NCBI GenBank assembly: GCA_963402885.1
Contig: OY727095.1
Coordinates: forward strand, 23,441,001 to 23,505,000
DNA length: 64,000 nucleotides
DNA from: Antedon bifida
Lineage: Eukaryota; Echinodermata; Crinoidea; Comatulida; Antedonidae
Direction of reading: 5' to 3'
The position numbers and the translations under genes are program-made. Below the pieces are notes generated by a model. It saw nothing but the letters and a program-made list of their open reading frames with translations. It did no database searches and had not been told where the DNA came from. Positions 11,274 through 23,049 of this stretch are shown piece after piece. Every line of letters starts with the position of its first letter. The stretch's first letter is position 1.

Positions 11274-12184
11274 CAGTCAACTCTACCAATACCGACCACC
11301 CTCCGGACCGACCACGATGGTACGGTGTATAGAGAGTGTTTGTTTACATACCTTATACACCTCACATTAGGTTGAGAATTAGGCTCCCCTCTAACTAGGC
11401 CTAGCTAGAAAGTATTCAGTATATGGTTTATGTTGACTCAACAAGGCTCTTATTATCAATACATTACATTTTAGCAATTTTAATGTATCATATTTAATTA
11501 ATAATAACTGTAGTTAGTACGTAGTTCAATGTTTGATTCAATGTTATTCTCCCTCGCCGATACCCACCACAACAAGACTGTTTCAGTGTTTTAGGATAGC
11601 GCATGGTTTATTGGTTTTTTGGGTCACATCCACCACACACACGTCACATGCATAGGCCACGCCTCCCTAATCATTTATCAACCAATAGAAAACGATAAAT
11701 GAAAATCTAATTGCTCAGTTCTTTCGGCGGCGAACAATGATAAGACAATTTAAACTTATTTCAGAAATTTATTAAACACAAAAGAAACGAACATAAAATG
11801 AATTGATTACATGACTTAAAAATAATTTTAGACCTGAATTCAAATTAAGAAACTTTACAACTTTTATTATAATTTACATTAAAAATGACATTTTTACTTT
11901 TAAAACTTAATAAATAGTCAGGTTCCTCATGTATGAAAATAGGGGTTCCGTAGGATTTTAATGCCCAAAGTGAGATTTCACTTGATTTTACTTTATTATG
12001 GTGCTAGGATACCAAAAATGCTAGGTAACACATTTTCACGATCCCGTAACCATGGTAACAGTCCCAAGTCCAAAATGGCGACCAAATGGCCATATCTCCA
12101 TAACACTTTAGTCTATTGACAAGATATTGGTATCAAAATACTCAGAATATATATATTTATATTCTTTGTAAAAGAACATGTTTA

Positions 12185-14231
12185 CTAAATACAACTGGAA
12201 ATGCTATTTTTCTGTACTATTGACCCTTGACCTTGACTCGTACTGTATCTTAAAAACGGCTGGTCATAAAAATTTAATAATGGTCTCAAATTGCTCAGAC
12301 CTTGTATATTATATACAATTTCCTTTTCCATACTTTGTGTAAGATCCTCTACCTGCCTTTCCATAATTTGATTTCCCCCTTTCGCCCGAATACAATTCTT
12401 AATTTTACCTAACATACAAAGCATATCTGTTTAAGACAGATGTCTACCATCATTACTTTCAATGTGTTCGACCTCCTCAATCTCGTTTGACATCACTTCC
12501 GGGATGCCCCCACCATAACTTTCTAGGAGATCGATCTCCCACTGGGAGGGCATCGTCGATGGCCACATATGTATCAGCATCGCTGTCGATCTGCCCAACC
12601 GACTTCTGCTTCCAGTACAGTCCTTCACGTATAAAAAATCCAGGAGAGCAATTCATTGCTCTCCTAAAATACTGAGGAGAGCAATTTGCTCTCCTAGTAC
12701 AGTACATGGTGCAAAATGTGGACTTGCCTAGGCTGGGTCCGGGAGGAGAGCAATTATCTGCATTATCCAAAGTTGAATCAACCAAGATGTCGAAGCCACA
12801 ACGGTTGAAGCACTTGGTGATAGTCGCCGTAGTTTCTTGCCATGCGGCTGCAGTCCAATTAACAGCATCGAGGACGTTGATTTGTTTGGTAACATCTGAA
12901 GCCGATTCAGCTACATCAATTTTGGCGAGTACACTCCTCATCAGTTTGGCTCTGTAGCGACTCTTGAAAGCTTTAATAATGCCTTGGTCTAGCGGCTGTA
13001 GCACTGACGTGTTGTTCGCTGGCAGAAATGCAAGTTTCACGTGTGATTTATCTCCGTCGACATGGCAGTATGTGTCTGGCGATTGAGGTCGTTAAGGTAG
13101 TCATCAAAAAAGGCTCCAGTCATCCATGCTTTGCGGTTCACCTTCCATACGACGGGCAGTTGGTCTTTATTGATGTTCTTAAAACATCATGGGTTTTCAG
13201 CTCGGTTACTTATCATAGGTTTAACTGAAATGAAAAAACACAAAAATAATTATGGTGACGATAAAGTCTTTCACGTTTGCACCATGATGATGACTGCAAC
13301 AACGATCATGACTATGAGGTAACCATGATGATGAAAATAAAAACATTGTGGCGAAAGACAATTAACATCCAGAAAACTGATGACGATAAAAATGATTACA
13401 TTATGACGAAAGAAAATGTTTAAAAATAACATGATGCTTGAAATGAATGGATTGGTAAATTTAATTGCAAACATAATTATGATGGTGAAAATTGACAAAG
13501 ATTGTGATGGTCATGATCTAAGACAAATTACAAAATTAAGACAATCGTTAAGTTAATTCATGATGCTGAAAATTAATAAGTGGTCCCGACCTAAAATAAA
13601 TCTTTTGCTTACCTTTTCACCAGTCTTTCTGCATGTAAACATTACTGTAATCCGCTCTTTTGAATTCTATACTCCGGTAACATCGTCCTGTTTTTCGGCG
13701 AGTGTTCGATCTGGCAGTGCTCTGAAATAGAGGCCTGTTTCATCACAATTGAAGATGTCTTCGGGAGAATATCCAACACATAAATCAGCGATTTTACTTT
13801 TCCATTCAATCACAACATTCTGTCTACATCTCCACGTTCACCACAAACCGTCACTTGCTTGATCTCATTTCGTTTTATCCATCAGATGCTCCAAAGTTAG
13901 TTATGTTCAATTGCTCTGCAAATTGAGTAGCCTTTGCTTTTATTAGTGGCCCGCTAATAGGAATGTTCTTATCTCTGGCCGTCCTAAACCACACCAATAT
14001 TAACCGATTTAAATCATTGAATCTGGTTTTCACAACTCGGAATTTTGTGCCTGTGTTCTCCTCCATTTTCGATTTCCATTTGTCTTTTGCTTTAAATATG
14101 TCGCCTACAGTTGTCTTTCCCACACCATATTTCTTTGCTACATCAATTCGTTTCATTCCGCTTTCTACATCATTAATTAATCTAAGTTTAGTCACTACAT
14201 CAATTTTGGTTCGTTTTCGTTTGGTTGCCAT
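12185..14231 (-). pseudogene. pogo/Tigger transposase remnant (CENP-B/Jerky-like)
   Basis: From the ATG at 14231: a CENP-B-type helix-turn-helix (MATKRKRTKIDVV, then IDVAKKYGVGKTTVGDIF) and the start of the second DNA-binding domain (PISGPLIKAKATQFAEQLN), which stops at 13875. Around 13700-13750 a broken frame still shows FNCDETGLYFRALPDR, holding the first catalytic aspartate. At 13131-13160 a tryptophan-rich piece remains (VVWKVNRKAWMT). At 13040-12870 NNTSVLQPLDQGIIKAFKSR carries the third acidic residue. The second catalytic motif (DNxxxH) between these is missing. A tail to about 12185 may be the family's carboxy end. There are many stops and frameshifts; it is not functional. A GGAGAGCAA motif cluster lies within the tail. 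Confidence 0.75.
12640..12700. repeat. GGAGAGCAA/TTGCTCTCC palindrome cluster
   Basis: Contains two paired copies of GGAGAGCAATT with its complement, preceded by CACGTATAAAAAATCC, closely matching the left inner part of the hAT-like element at 1953-2040. It is either a fragment of the same element family inside the pogo remnant or an independent insertion without recognisable ends. Confidence 0.5.
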
Positions 14232-14728
14232 AATGATAATGATGAAAGTTTGCAATGAGACATGATTTTTATAAAAAGAATTTAATTGAAAAAAATAAAT
14301 CAAGACACAAGATAAAAATGGTGCCGTTTATTAAAACAACCAACAAATAAAAGCAAGACCGTTTTTATTTCTTTTATTAAAACAACGCTCACATCAGGGT
14401 GGAAGGTCAGATTAGAGTCGGACATGTGGTAACGCTAATGAACTGAATGGCTTTGTTTTCTGATTAATAGGTGTTAAATTGAGTCATCGGTGTTGTTATT
14501 TTCGGTAAACTTAAGTTCAGTACATCGTTGATTTTAACTGGGCGTTGGGTTTAGAAGGAAATTCTATTGTTCTTGACTGAATAATTTGGTCGATATTCGG
14601 AATTGAGTGTCTGTTTTCGGAATGGATTTTTGTACAGTAAGAATAGGCAATTTTTTGGAACTTTCACAAACGGCCGGTTTAGCGTGAAAACCGGTTTTCT
14701 AGACGATCGGTTTTGGGAGAGTTGACTG

Positions 14729-15223
14729 TAATACAATGTAATATACTGAATATCCATATTAGCATTCCATGCCCTTAATAATGAAGGATTATATTGATTT
14801 ACCTATACATCTTGAGGGTTTCTCTTTATAACAATCTTTTCCTTAGTAGCTGTACAATCATTTGACCTTCTCAAATGCACTCGGTATGTATAACTAAACT
14901 AATACACAAGTTTCTTATTAAATATACTACAATTCAGTTATATGTAAGGCTACATATCCTTCATCCTCATCACCTACGGATATTACTGTGTCCTCCGTAT
15001 ATCCAATTCTAAAATAGAAATTAGATTAATATTTATACTAAATTTAAAGTATGTTACAAACATGATGCAGGAGAGACAACCACTTGTCCTTCAGTTCCTA
15101 ATAAAACAATATTTTAAAATCCATGAACAATACATACAAACTTTCCAAGATATTGAAATTAGACATTGAACAAACATAAAAAAACTACAAAATCATCATT
15201 ATACTAACACAAAATTAAACCAG
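14729..15223. other. no clear gene
   Basis: Contains a possible small minus-strand exon near 14960-15010 (acceptor TTTTAG then an acidic frame with EDTVISVG), too weak to call. Otherwise nothing seen. Confidence 0.3.
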
Positions 15224-15239
15224 TCACACACTAAAAAAA

Positions 15240-16830
15240 AACTTGTAAATATATCTTACTGTATAGTTGCCATTGCACGAAGCACAGCACCACCATAAAT
15301 GAAGATTAATTGATGGAATCCATGACAGAAGCGCCTCACAGTCCTTTTTTTTGGCCTTTGCTCTTAATTTTTTGTTGCCATTTTTGGCAACATGAAATAT
15401 ATCGAACTCATGTTTAACCTCTGGATACAGTTTATTCATGTCGGACGATATCTGGCGATGCCTGTCCGTTGTCACCATCTACAATTATATCTTCTTCTAA
15501 TAGAGCCCGGGACATATGATGGTCATCTTCTTCTTCTGACTCATCTAAACTACTTGATGGCTCATAATCACTGTCAACTGTAGGTTCACAATCTGTAAAA
15601 ATTGTAAAAACTAATTACTGTAATGAAAAAAAAGTATTGTGTAAAAGTTTTCCGATACAAGAAAAATGAAAATCGTCAGTTCCAAGAATTAATGCTTAAA
15701 ATTGATCAAGACATGTAAACAAAGGTCCATCTATTCCAGCTTGTCTTCTATTGTGATCAAGATCAAAGCACAACAACATTACCTGTATCACTGTCAGAAT
15801 GGTCTACATCTGAACATTTCAATTCTGGCTCTTTTTCAACACCAGGTTGTTTCTTTGGTGAACTTGATGACTTCTTGGTTTGCACTAATTTGCATTTGGA
15901 GGTTGTAGTCATAGATTTTGTGGTGTCTGTCCTTATTATTTTCGCATAAGAATGGTCATGCTGGATTATCAGTGGATCTGCCAGAGTGTCCGTCTACAGT
16001 AAAAGATGGGGTTGGCATAATTAATAGTTCAACTAGAGTTTCCACAAGCTGTTATCACATAAGCCAATAAAGATACAGAATAAAGATTATTCAATTTAAG
16101 TACCACAAACCTGTGTTGCACACCTCAACAGGAATTTCCATCTGCTCATCAAATGCTGTGTCAACTCCTGTAGACCCACTCAATAATTCTGATGTTGCAG
16201 CATCCTCACTTTCCAAGTTGATGGTCTTTAAAATAAAATAACTACTAATCTATATAAATAAACTAAAGATTTTTATATAAAATTTAAATTGAGATAAATG
16301 TGTAGGCCTAGGCCTACAATTTTTTGCCTAGCCTTATTGTGATTGGCTGTTAGCCTCGGTAACCTACTATCCTAGTCTAGCTATCCTAGGCCTCACTCAA
16401 TGTGTGGCCGACCATTAAAAAGCAGAATTTGGTATGTTACGCACTTTGTTTTTGGTTTTGGGCCATCGCTTTCGTGTTAGTAGTTTTTGTCGTTCCTGTC
16501 TTTGTTGGCTTGTTTGGCTAACCGCTTTACAGAAAACAAACTGTTTAGGTACAGCATTTGGCTTCAACCGCCTGGTAGGCCTAGACTTCGCACCAACAAT
16601 ACTGACTTTTACGGAGTCATCCTCAACATTTCTTTTTCAAAATGGTCACTACATACTCTGGAATAAATATTAATGTGCGGTTTTTCCAACTTCATGGCTG
16701 CAACCCATTTCTTTAGCAGATCCTTATTGTTTAACGGCAACCGATGGAAACTAACATTGCGTATTCCTTTGGACTTCCTGCCTTTCTTATCCGATGCATT
16801 GCTGCATCCAAACGCCATACAAAACACCAT
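15240..16830 (-). pseudogene. THAP-domain transposase gene with internal deletion (Kolobok-like family)
   Basis: Exon 1 (16830-16445) encodes a THAP zinc domain: C5/C9 (FCMAFGC), a central HRLP, then CSDHFEKE. A one-base shift follows, then the RRLKPNAVPKQF signature and a basic linker; donor GTGCGT. Exon 2 (16225-16111), exon 3 (15977-15783) and exon 4 (from about 15593) are Ser/Asp/Glu-rich and join in phase (1/2, 1/2) at proper GT-AG sites. In exon 4 the acidic linker runs straight into SRALLEEDIIVDG and then, after a further 2-base loss, VTTDRHRQISSDMNKL, EFDIFHVAKN and SINLHLWWCCASC, the TDRH and WW-C motifs of the transposase core. The part of the core with the DSPGH motif (seen at 60.4 kb) is deleted. 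The frame ends at a plausible donor near 15260. This is an internally deleted, probably inactive copy. Confidence 0.7.
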
Positions 16831-16879
16831 TTTGTACTATTTTTTTTGTTCCGATCAATCACCAATAACTTCCAAGATA

Positions 16880-17640
16880 ATTACAAACACAAATGAAATA
16901 GATAGAATCAATACCACTCGAAAAAATCAATTTAATTAGGATAAACCAATCGTCGTTGTTTTCGATATTACAGCTAAACGCATACGAAACACATGTATAC
17001 ATAATTAAAAATACCCGGATGAAGGTACTTCCGCCCCTCCAGCTACGCGGCTTCTGGGTAATATTTAAAAGTGGCGGAACTCCATTGGCGATAACATTAT
17101 TTGACTTATAATTCAGAATGTGTAAATATATTAATATTTTTTATGACCTTATTTAATTCTTTGATATATAATTAATACATAGTATGTCGAAAATTAACTA
17201 ATTCAGTATTTCTTTAAAGAATAGTTAAAACATACATTTAATATACTGTATATACAGAAAAATTAAAACATACTGGTTACAACTGGTTGTGAAACAAAAA
17301 TAATAAATCATTATCTGAAGAAAGAACAATGATTAAAAATGTTAGTCAAAAAGTCAAGCTGCGTTTTTAGTAAGAAATATTTCTTGTTTATCTTTGTACT
17401 GGTCTACCAGAGCAGTCAATTTCTGTTGCCTTGCATAGCTTGTTGGCTTCTTCATATGTAATGTTGAATTTTGTTTGAACAAGATAGACTGCAGCTTCTT
17501 TATAGGTGAAATTCATCATATAATTATTGGTGTTACTGCTGACTAAAAAGAACCAGGCTAGGCATAATATATTCATGGACATGTTCAAGGTAGTAATAAA
17601 ACTATTCTAAATTTATGACACAAGTTATAAGTCTATGAAG
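16880..17640. other. flank between two THAP-family remnants
   Basis: AT-rich. A minus-strand frame at 17588-17388 (EEANKLCKATEIDCSGRPV) follows the end of the 17.65-19.4 kb gene and may be trailing coding debris. No domain recognised. Confidence 0.3.
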
Positions 17641-18479
17641 TAGTGTAAATTTAATGCTTGAATCTAGAGATCAACTTTGCAACAAAGTCTGTCTTGTCTG
17701 GTTTTGGCAGTTTTTCTGTAATTGTACTAGGATCACACATCATTTCTGCCATGTAATACGATCCTTTTGTATTTGTTTTGGCCATATACATCGCCATTTC
17801 AATGGTGTTGATGGCATAAACTGCAAAGACAACAATATTACTGTTCAATGTAATAGGATATTTAACTATTTTATAAATTAGTTCAACATTTTGCTTACAA
17901 ACATTTTCAATTATGGCATAACTTGGTAACAATTAATAGTAACTGGTCCTTACCAAATGTGGGATCAACAAGATGTTTTTTGGCCATCCAGTCCTTTTTT
18001 GCCCATGAATACCACAAATAGTGTTCTGTGTCCCCTTTTCTGTTGACCCTTTGTGGCCTGCCAACATTCTCATTGCAATGCAAGGTAGGTTCTAAAGTAA
18101 ATGCACAATATAGAATTACAACACATTTCACATGCACTACAATATTGTATGAATGGGACATTGTTATTGTTAACTATATAGGTATTTATTCTATACTGTG
18201 AAATGATTGCTAATTAGTGTAAATCATAGATTATAAAGAACTTACTTAATTGGTTCTATTATACAATATGCCATCCTATCAAATTATACCTTGCAAGCAT
18301 GCCCTTAAACCGGAATGGTGCATTTTTGGCGCAAAATGATTAATAATTTGATGAAACGATTCATTTGAATAGGTCTGGATAGTCGGTGAATACTCAGATC
18401 TTTACAAATAAGGTGAATTCAGGATGTTGGAAACCTCTCCATGAAGGCATTTGGGATATAGTGTGGTTTCGTGATTATG

Positions 18480-18803
18480 CTCTGCCTAAGTCGAATCTAA
18501 TGAGACTGGTATAAAAATTCGACTTACAGATTTGTAAAAAAAATGCTAGGCCTAGGTTAACTCGTTTCATAAGCTTTTTTAGCGCGTTGTTGCTGCATTT
18601 GTGACTTCGACTTATACAATATAAATCACTAAAGAATGTGTGTATTCGGACTGCAAAATGACGTTGACTTAGACGAATTTCGACTTAGAAAAATTCAACT
18701 TACAAATAAAAATTACACAGTACTGTATAGGAAAGAATTGGGACTTTCATAAAAATTTGACTTTCGCGATTTTTCGACTTAAGCAAATTCGACTTAGGCG
18801 GAG
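18480..18803. mobile_element. MITE with AAGTCGAA-type ends
   Basis: The left end CTCTGCCTAAGTCGAATCT (18480-18498) is mirrored at the right end (complement of 18785-18803, CTCCGCCTAAGTCGAATTT). TTCGACTTA recurs inside both arms. About 325 bp, non-coding, lying in an intron of the surrounding transposase remnant. The ends resemble Tc1/pogo-type non-autonomous elements; the family is uncertain. Confidence 0.6.
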
Positions 18804-19260
18804 TCTTTATATATGTATATGGTTTAGAATTTTTGCTGCCTCCAAGTCCTCCGTTTCTTGCGTTGTATTTCCGATCCAATATACCATCCTAATAATAATG
18901 CCATTTTTGTTGCATTCTTTGTTATTGCTGGCTTTTATGCATTTTTTCTTTATTCCTGAATATAAAAAAATACAGTAAGATGAAAAAAGTCGGTACATTT
19001 TTACTTCATTTGACATAATACATTGGTTCCTTTTATTTGTGGTAAGACATATTACTTACCCTTGGCAATGTGCCATATGCATCAAAGTGATTTTTTTAAC
19101 ACTACTATGGTGATCCGAGACAAGACGCTTGATTGTAACACCATAGCCTTGCAGAACAGACAGCGTTCATTTCAGCCCTTCTAACTCCATAGCTGGTGAA
19201 TTGGGGCATTCGTTTTTCTATAATAATAATAATAATTAAAAAAAGATAAATTATTATATT

Positions 19261-19322
19261 ACCCCATTTACACTTCGGCCTGACGCCGGCTTTCTTCTTA
19301 GCCCGTAAAGTGTAAATGGGGT
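19261..19322. repeat. short hairpin element
   Basis: ACCCCATTTACACTT (19261-19275) is perfectly complemented by AAGTGTAAATGGGGT (19308-19322) across a 32-bp loop. Probably a tiny MITE or a solo end. Confidence 0.6.
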
Positions 19323-19423
19323 CTTTGGCATTCAATGCGTTATCACATTTTAATACAGGTATAATAAAAAATAAAACATACCGATGATGTACCAGGCAAT
19401 TCTTCCTCAATCAGAATCTGAGA

Positions 19424-20220
19424 TATAAAATGAAACATATTTTATTTTCTATCCTGAAAAGTAAGAATACATAGGTTGGAAACTTTCCATTTTTTGTTTG
19501 GTAACAAAACTCCTTGATGATACCAAAACAGAACTACACAGTATCCAGGTCTATACTAGGCTGAGCTTATCCATGGAGGTATGGCTTACCTGGGTATTCT
19601 TAGCAATTATAATTACTATCTATCAACTGGTGTGATTTTAAAAAATGTTCATACAATTTTATAAAACTAACATACTAAGCCTAGGGGAACATTCCTTGAT
19701 GATGAGGAAACAGTAACTGATCAAGGATGTGGGTTGAAGGCCAGTGAACAAAGAGTACCTAGGGAGAGCAAAGATCTTATATACTAAAAATGGGACACAC
19801 TCGGAATTTTACGTGAAATTCATGCAACACACACGTGTCAAATCTCTATGACCCAAAGGCCAGCTGTCCCTTTAAAAATACATATACAAATAAAAATACA
19901 TTTAAAAACATGCAAGGGGTGCAGAAATTATTTCAAAAAATAGTTATAGCACCCATCCCCTGCGTTTTAGGAGATGTCTGTGGGCAGACTTTAATTTTGT
20001 TCCTTCTGACAGGACTAGGTCTTTGGCCTGGAATTGTGGGTGGCAAATTTGCACACATTTATTTAATTTTGTGGTGATAATAAACATTTTGTAAATTTGC
20101 CAGTTGTTGTGTTTGAGTTTTTGGATTGTAAAAATGTAGTTTTTCTTTGTGCCGTATCACCAAGTCATATGGTGGAGTTACTGGTTGTGGGTGTTGCTGC
20201 TTTCTTTTATGTTGTTCTTG
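19424..20220. other. no gene seen
   Basis: AT-rich sequence; the 80-codon plus-strand frame at 19835-20077 has no recognisable features. Confidence 0.4.
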
Positions 20221-20340
20221 CTACTGTTGTTGTTCATTTTTGCAGCTGTTGCAAATGAAGTTTTTTTCTGATGAAAAGTTCCTTTTTGGCACATCTAGAC
20301 AATCTTGGTGGTACCATTTGTTGCATGTGTCACATGCAAC
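20221..20340 (-). CDS. PHD-finger half, terminal exon
   Basis: After an acceptor (ATATTAG) at 20341, the minus-strand frame reads VACDTCNKWYHQDCLDVP, then FICNSCKNEQQQ and a stop. The spacing CxxC-x4-HxxC ... CxxC is the second half of a PHD zinc finger, a chromatin-reader fold also found in some transposon proteins. The first CxxC half would lie on an upstream exon that I could not find between 20345 and 20600. It follows the transposase pieces at 20.6-22.5 kb on the same strand and might be their last exon; that link is a guess. Confidence 0.55.
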   Translation of the reverse strand, partial: VACDTCNKWYHQDCLDVPKRNFSSEKNFICNSCKNEQQQ

Positions 20341-20618
20341 CTAATATTTAACAAATAAAAATGAAATTTGATTTTATATCTCAAACAGATTTGGGCATTG
20401 TACCCTGAATAGTTGATAACAACATTAAAATGAATACATAACGGTTTAAAGACTAAAAGGTACATTTTGTTTGTATTGATATTTGACATAGTGTTGAAAA
20501 CTGATCGATTATGAAAAAATAATGATGAATATCGATTCAAAACTTCTTTAAACAGAGTGGGGACATTCTTTCACAGGGGGGTTGACAATTTTAGATAGGC
20601 CATGAAAACGAACCCCCT

Positions 20619-21275
20619 TCAATTTCTATGATATTCTGATTTAAAACCAAATTTTGTTTGTATTAATAACAGTACGATGGCTTTATCTCCTGCTAACTGC
20701 TCTTTAAGGTTTCGCAAGTAGGCAGCCTGGGCTTTTGTTACAAAATGGTGTTGACGAAGTTTATCTAAAGCATCGCATAGTGTCTGAAGGAGTTCTTGAA
20801 TTGACAGTTGTAAAGATGCAAGTTGTGTTCTGTCTGTGTGCATCCATTGCTTTTAATTAACAGAATCTTCCATGTCAACTTCGTAGTCTGAGCACACTTG
20901 CGACAAATAGCTCATGAGGGCTGCTTTACCAGGACAGTTGGTACAAGACCGCATCATGCAGTCCCGATTACTTATGTAGCATACCATTCTTGCGAGCAGG
21001 TCTTTGTATTCTTGTTTATTAGGAAGAGCTGCAATAAGAAGCTTCACATTCTGATGTTGTTGGCAGACACAAACTGAATGCATTCCCTTACTGTTCACAG
21101 AGACCCACCATTTCGGACGCAACTCACAAAATTTCGAAAATCCAATCTTATCATCAGTAGCTTTTTTGAACTCTATGTACAATTCGTTTAGGTTAACAAG
21201 TAACAAGCGTTTTTGAATTTGGCACTTTTCACCCTCTATTCTTACCGAAAAATACTGTTTTTTGCCTAGACACAT
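20619..21275 (-). pseudogene. front half of a transposase related to the 5-7 kb gene
   Basis: Frame 21275 to 20853, one TAA, then the same frame to 20619. Motifs: KFCELRPKWWVSV and HSVCVCQQHQNVKLL (equivalent to FQKLRP...QCLCEYC in the 5124-7019 protein), CMMRSCTNCPG (a CxxC knuckle), KQWMHTDRTQLA, then HHFVTKAQAAYLRNLKEQL and DKAIVLL. In relatives this last piece is followed by the DFAENYS catalytic segment; here homology ends at IVLL, so the catalytic core is lost. The TAA at 20853-20855 interrupts DSVN-KQW, where relatives have a sense codon. It abuts a Tigger transposase, whose stop overlaps its start by a few bases in another frame. Confidence 0.6.
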
Positions 21276-22481
21276 CCTTGGTGTTTTGGTGCAAATTCTG
21301 CCGTGTCATCCTCGGCAGCATCGTTCGAAGATTCTTCATCTCCAAGTAACTGTCGCCAGCTTCTTTTTAGGTTTGTTTGAGTGGCATCTTCCCATGACTG
21401 GGATATCCATCCAACACAATCTTTTATGGTTAGACGTTTAATGCTGTCGGGTATATCGTCATCATTTGCAAGGATGTGTCGTAGGAGATGTTTCTTGTAT
21501 CGCCGTTTTAGTGGTTCTAAAATTCCCTGATCCATTGGTTGGATAACACTGGTTGTATTTGGTGGAAAATATTCCACCCAGACATTTCCATCTTCTGAAA
21601 CCAGATCCTCTTTCGATGGATGTGATGGTGCATTGTCCAGTAAGAGCAGAATCTTGTATGGGACGTAGTTTTCCTGACACCATCTACGAACAGTCGGAAC
21701 AAACTCTTTATGGAACCACTGCTTAAATATTGATGCATCCATCCAAGCTTTGTGTTGGTTGTAATACCTTACTGGAAGGCTGGACATGTCATCATTCTTG
21801 TAGCAACGAGGTTTTTTTGACTTGTGGATAAATGTCAACGGCAATTTAAATGTTCCGGCAGCGTTGGCACATCCCATGAGTGTTACCCTGTCTTTTGACT
21901 GTTTGAAGTTTTTCGCGTTTTTTTCATTTCGTAAAACTAACGATCGATTTGGCATTAATCGCCACCACAAACCAGTTTCGTCGGCATTGAATATCTGCGC
22001 TCTTGAAAGCTGATTGTCCTCAATAATTTTTTGGAGTTTTATTTTAAATGGCTCAATGGCATCTGTGTGTGCCGATAGCGATTCCCCTTGAAGAGTAGTC
22101 CATCTAATGCCAAGCCGAGCTTTAAATTTGTCAAGCCATCCATCGTTAGCCAAAAACTTTTGTCCAGAATACAAATTTTCAGAAAAAACTATCGCCTTCT
22201 CGCGTAACAAGGGGCCTGATAACGATACCCTTCTCGAACGTTGCTGTTGCATCCAAGTGTAAAGGGCCGCGTCAACCTTCTCAAAGATCGGTGTTTTAAC
22301 ATAAGCCGCTTTGAACGCCTTTGCAGGGTTTTCGTTGGTTGAAACAGATTGTGGCAACTGTCGATTTAGACAGACCAAGTCGTTTTCCAATAGCTGCATT
22401 TGATTCATTATTTTGATATGCTGTAATGACATTGATTTTTGTTTCAAGAGATATAGACTGCCTGGATCGTTTCGAAGCCAT
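21266..22481 (-). pseudogene. pogo/Tigger transposase, nearly complete
   Basis: ATG at 22481: MASKRSRQSISLETKINVI and IGKRLGLSKSTVATI form the CENP-B-type helix-turn-helix, then one frameshift near 22340 into the long frame. That frame has the second DNA-binding domain (VSLSGPLLREKAIVFSENL) and the DDE_1 core: NADETGLWWRLMPNRSL, KTWMD-like HKAWMDASIFKQWF, LLLLDNAPSHPSKE, and FPPNTTSVIQPMDQGIL. The acidic triad is thus visible as D in ADETG, D in DNAPSH and D in PMDQG. A carboxy region with WRQLLGDEESS precedes the stop. Only the single frameshift blocks a full protein, so this copy is much younger than the one at 12-14 kb. Clear terminal repeats were not found. Confidence 0.8.
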
Positions 22482-23049
22482 AGCTAAAATGAAATGACTT
22501 GCCCAAAGTCGCATTATTAAAACACGATAGAGCAAGCAAAACGGATGTTCCTCCCCATCGTCAATTAATACAAAAATATTTGTGAACATAAACAATTATC
22601 ATTTTAAACAAAGCCTAGTTGTTCCATAAAACAATCTAGAATGAAATGTTTATTCCTTTATCGGGGTTTTATTAACACGGCGGTAAAATAAAAAACAACA
22701 AAATGTTTATTCCTTTTATTGGGGTTGTTTTAACACATCGGTAAACTTAAAATAAATCCTAACGATTGATTTTGCCGACTGTTGAGTCGTTGTTTACTGT
22801 GTACTGACTGAGTACAGCTATTTTTAGAAAAACGCGTCACAGTTATGAAGTGTCGGCGGCCGAGTCGAGACGAACCAATTTTTAGGTCCCTGGATTAAGG
22901 TGCCTCTCCGGAGGCCACTGAAAGTTCACACCTAATAGGACTAGTTCAATTGCAACCTTAATTTATTAATTTAAATTATGAGTGCAGAGTATTAATTGAG
23001 CAATAATACGCAAATCATACACAATTTAAGATATTTATTTTCCACCTAC
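22482..23049. other. non-coding, with two similar 45-bp segments
   Basis: AATGTTTATTCCTTT..GGGGTT occurs twice (near 22640 and 22700), each followed by AACAC and CGGTAAA. They may be part of the neighbouring Tigger element's untranslated end. No gene. Confidence 0.4.

Larger units (their letters stand above)
11274..14728 (-). mobile_element. pogo/Tigger-type DNA transposon, decayed
   Basis: The left end begins CAGTCAACTCTACCAATACC. The right end, read on the minus strand from 14728, begins CAGTCAACTCTCCCAAAACC. The first 21 bases agree at 19 positions, followed on both sides by CCGG/ACCGG-type motifs typical of Tigger ends. TA follows the right end, but the left flank is AA, so the expected TA duplication is damaged. 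The interior carries remnants of a pogo transposase on the minus strand (12185-14231). The left 0.9 kb and the 14.24-14.70 kb stretch contain no other gene. Confidence 0.75.
17651..19423 (-). pseudogene. THAP-family (Kolobok-like) transposase, 3' half, multi-exon
   Basis: Exons on the minus strand with GT-AG borders: a small acidic exon (19423-19382, ILIEEELPG); 19214-19057 with NSPAMELEGLK, one in-frame stop, then TIKRLVSDHHSSVKK (equivalent to TDRHxQI in relatives); about 18948-18810 with KKKCIKAS and MVYWIGNTTQETEDLE (equivalent to the NHxYW segment); 18091-17954 with NVGRPQRVNRKGDTEHYLW and WMAKKH; and the last exon 17820-17651, KLPKPDKTDFVAKL to the stop. The last two join exactly in phase (1 + 2 bases). 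The order matches the C-terminal half of the family seen at 59.5-60.9 kb. The THAP end and DSPGH exon are not found upstream. A stop and a MITE in an intron suggest decay. Confidence 0.65.
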
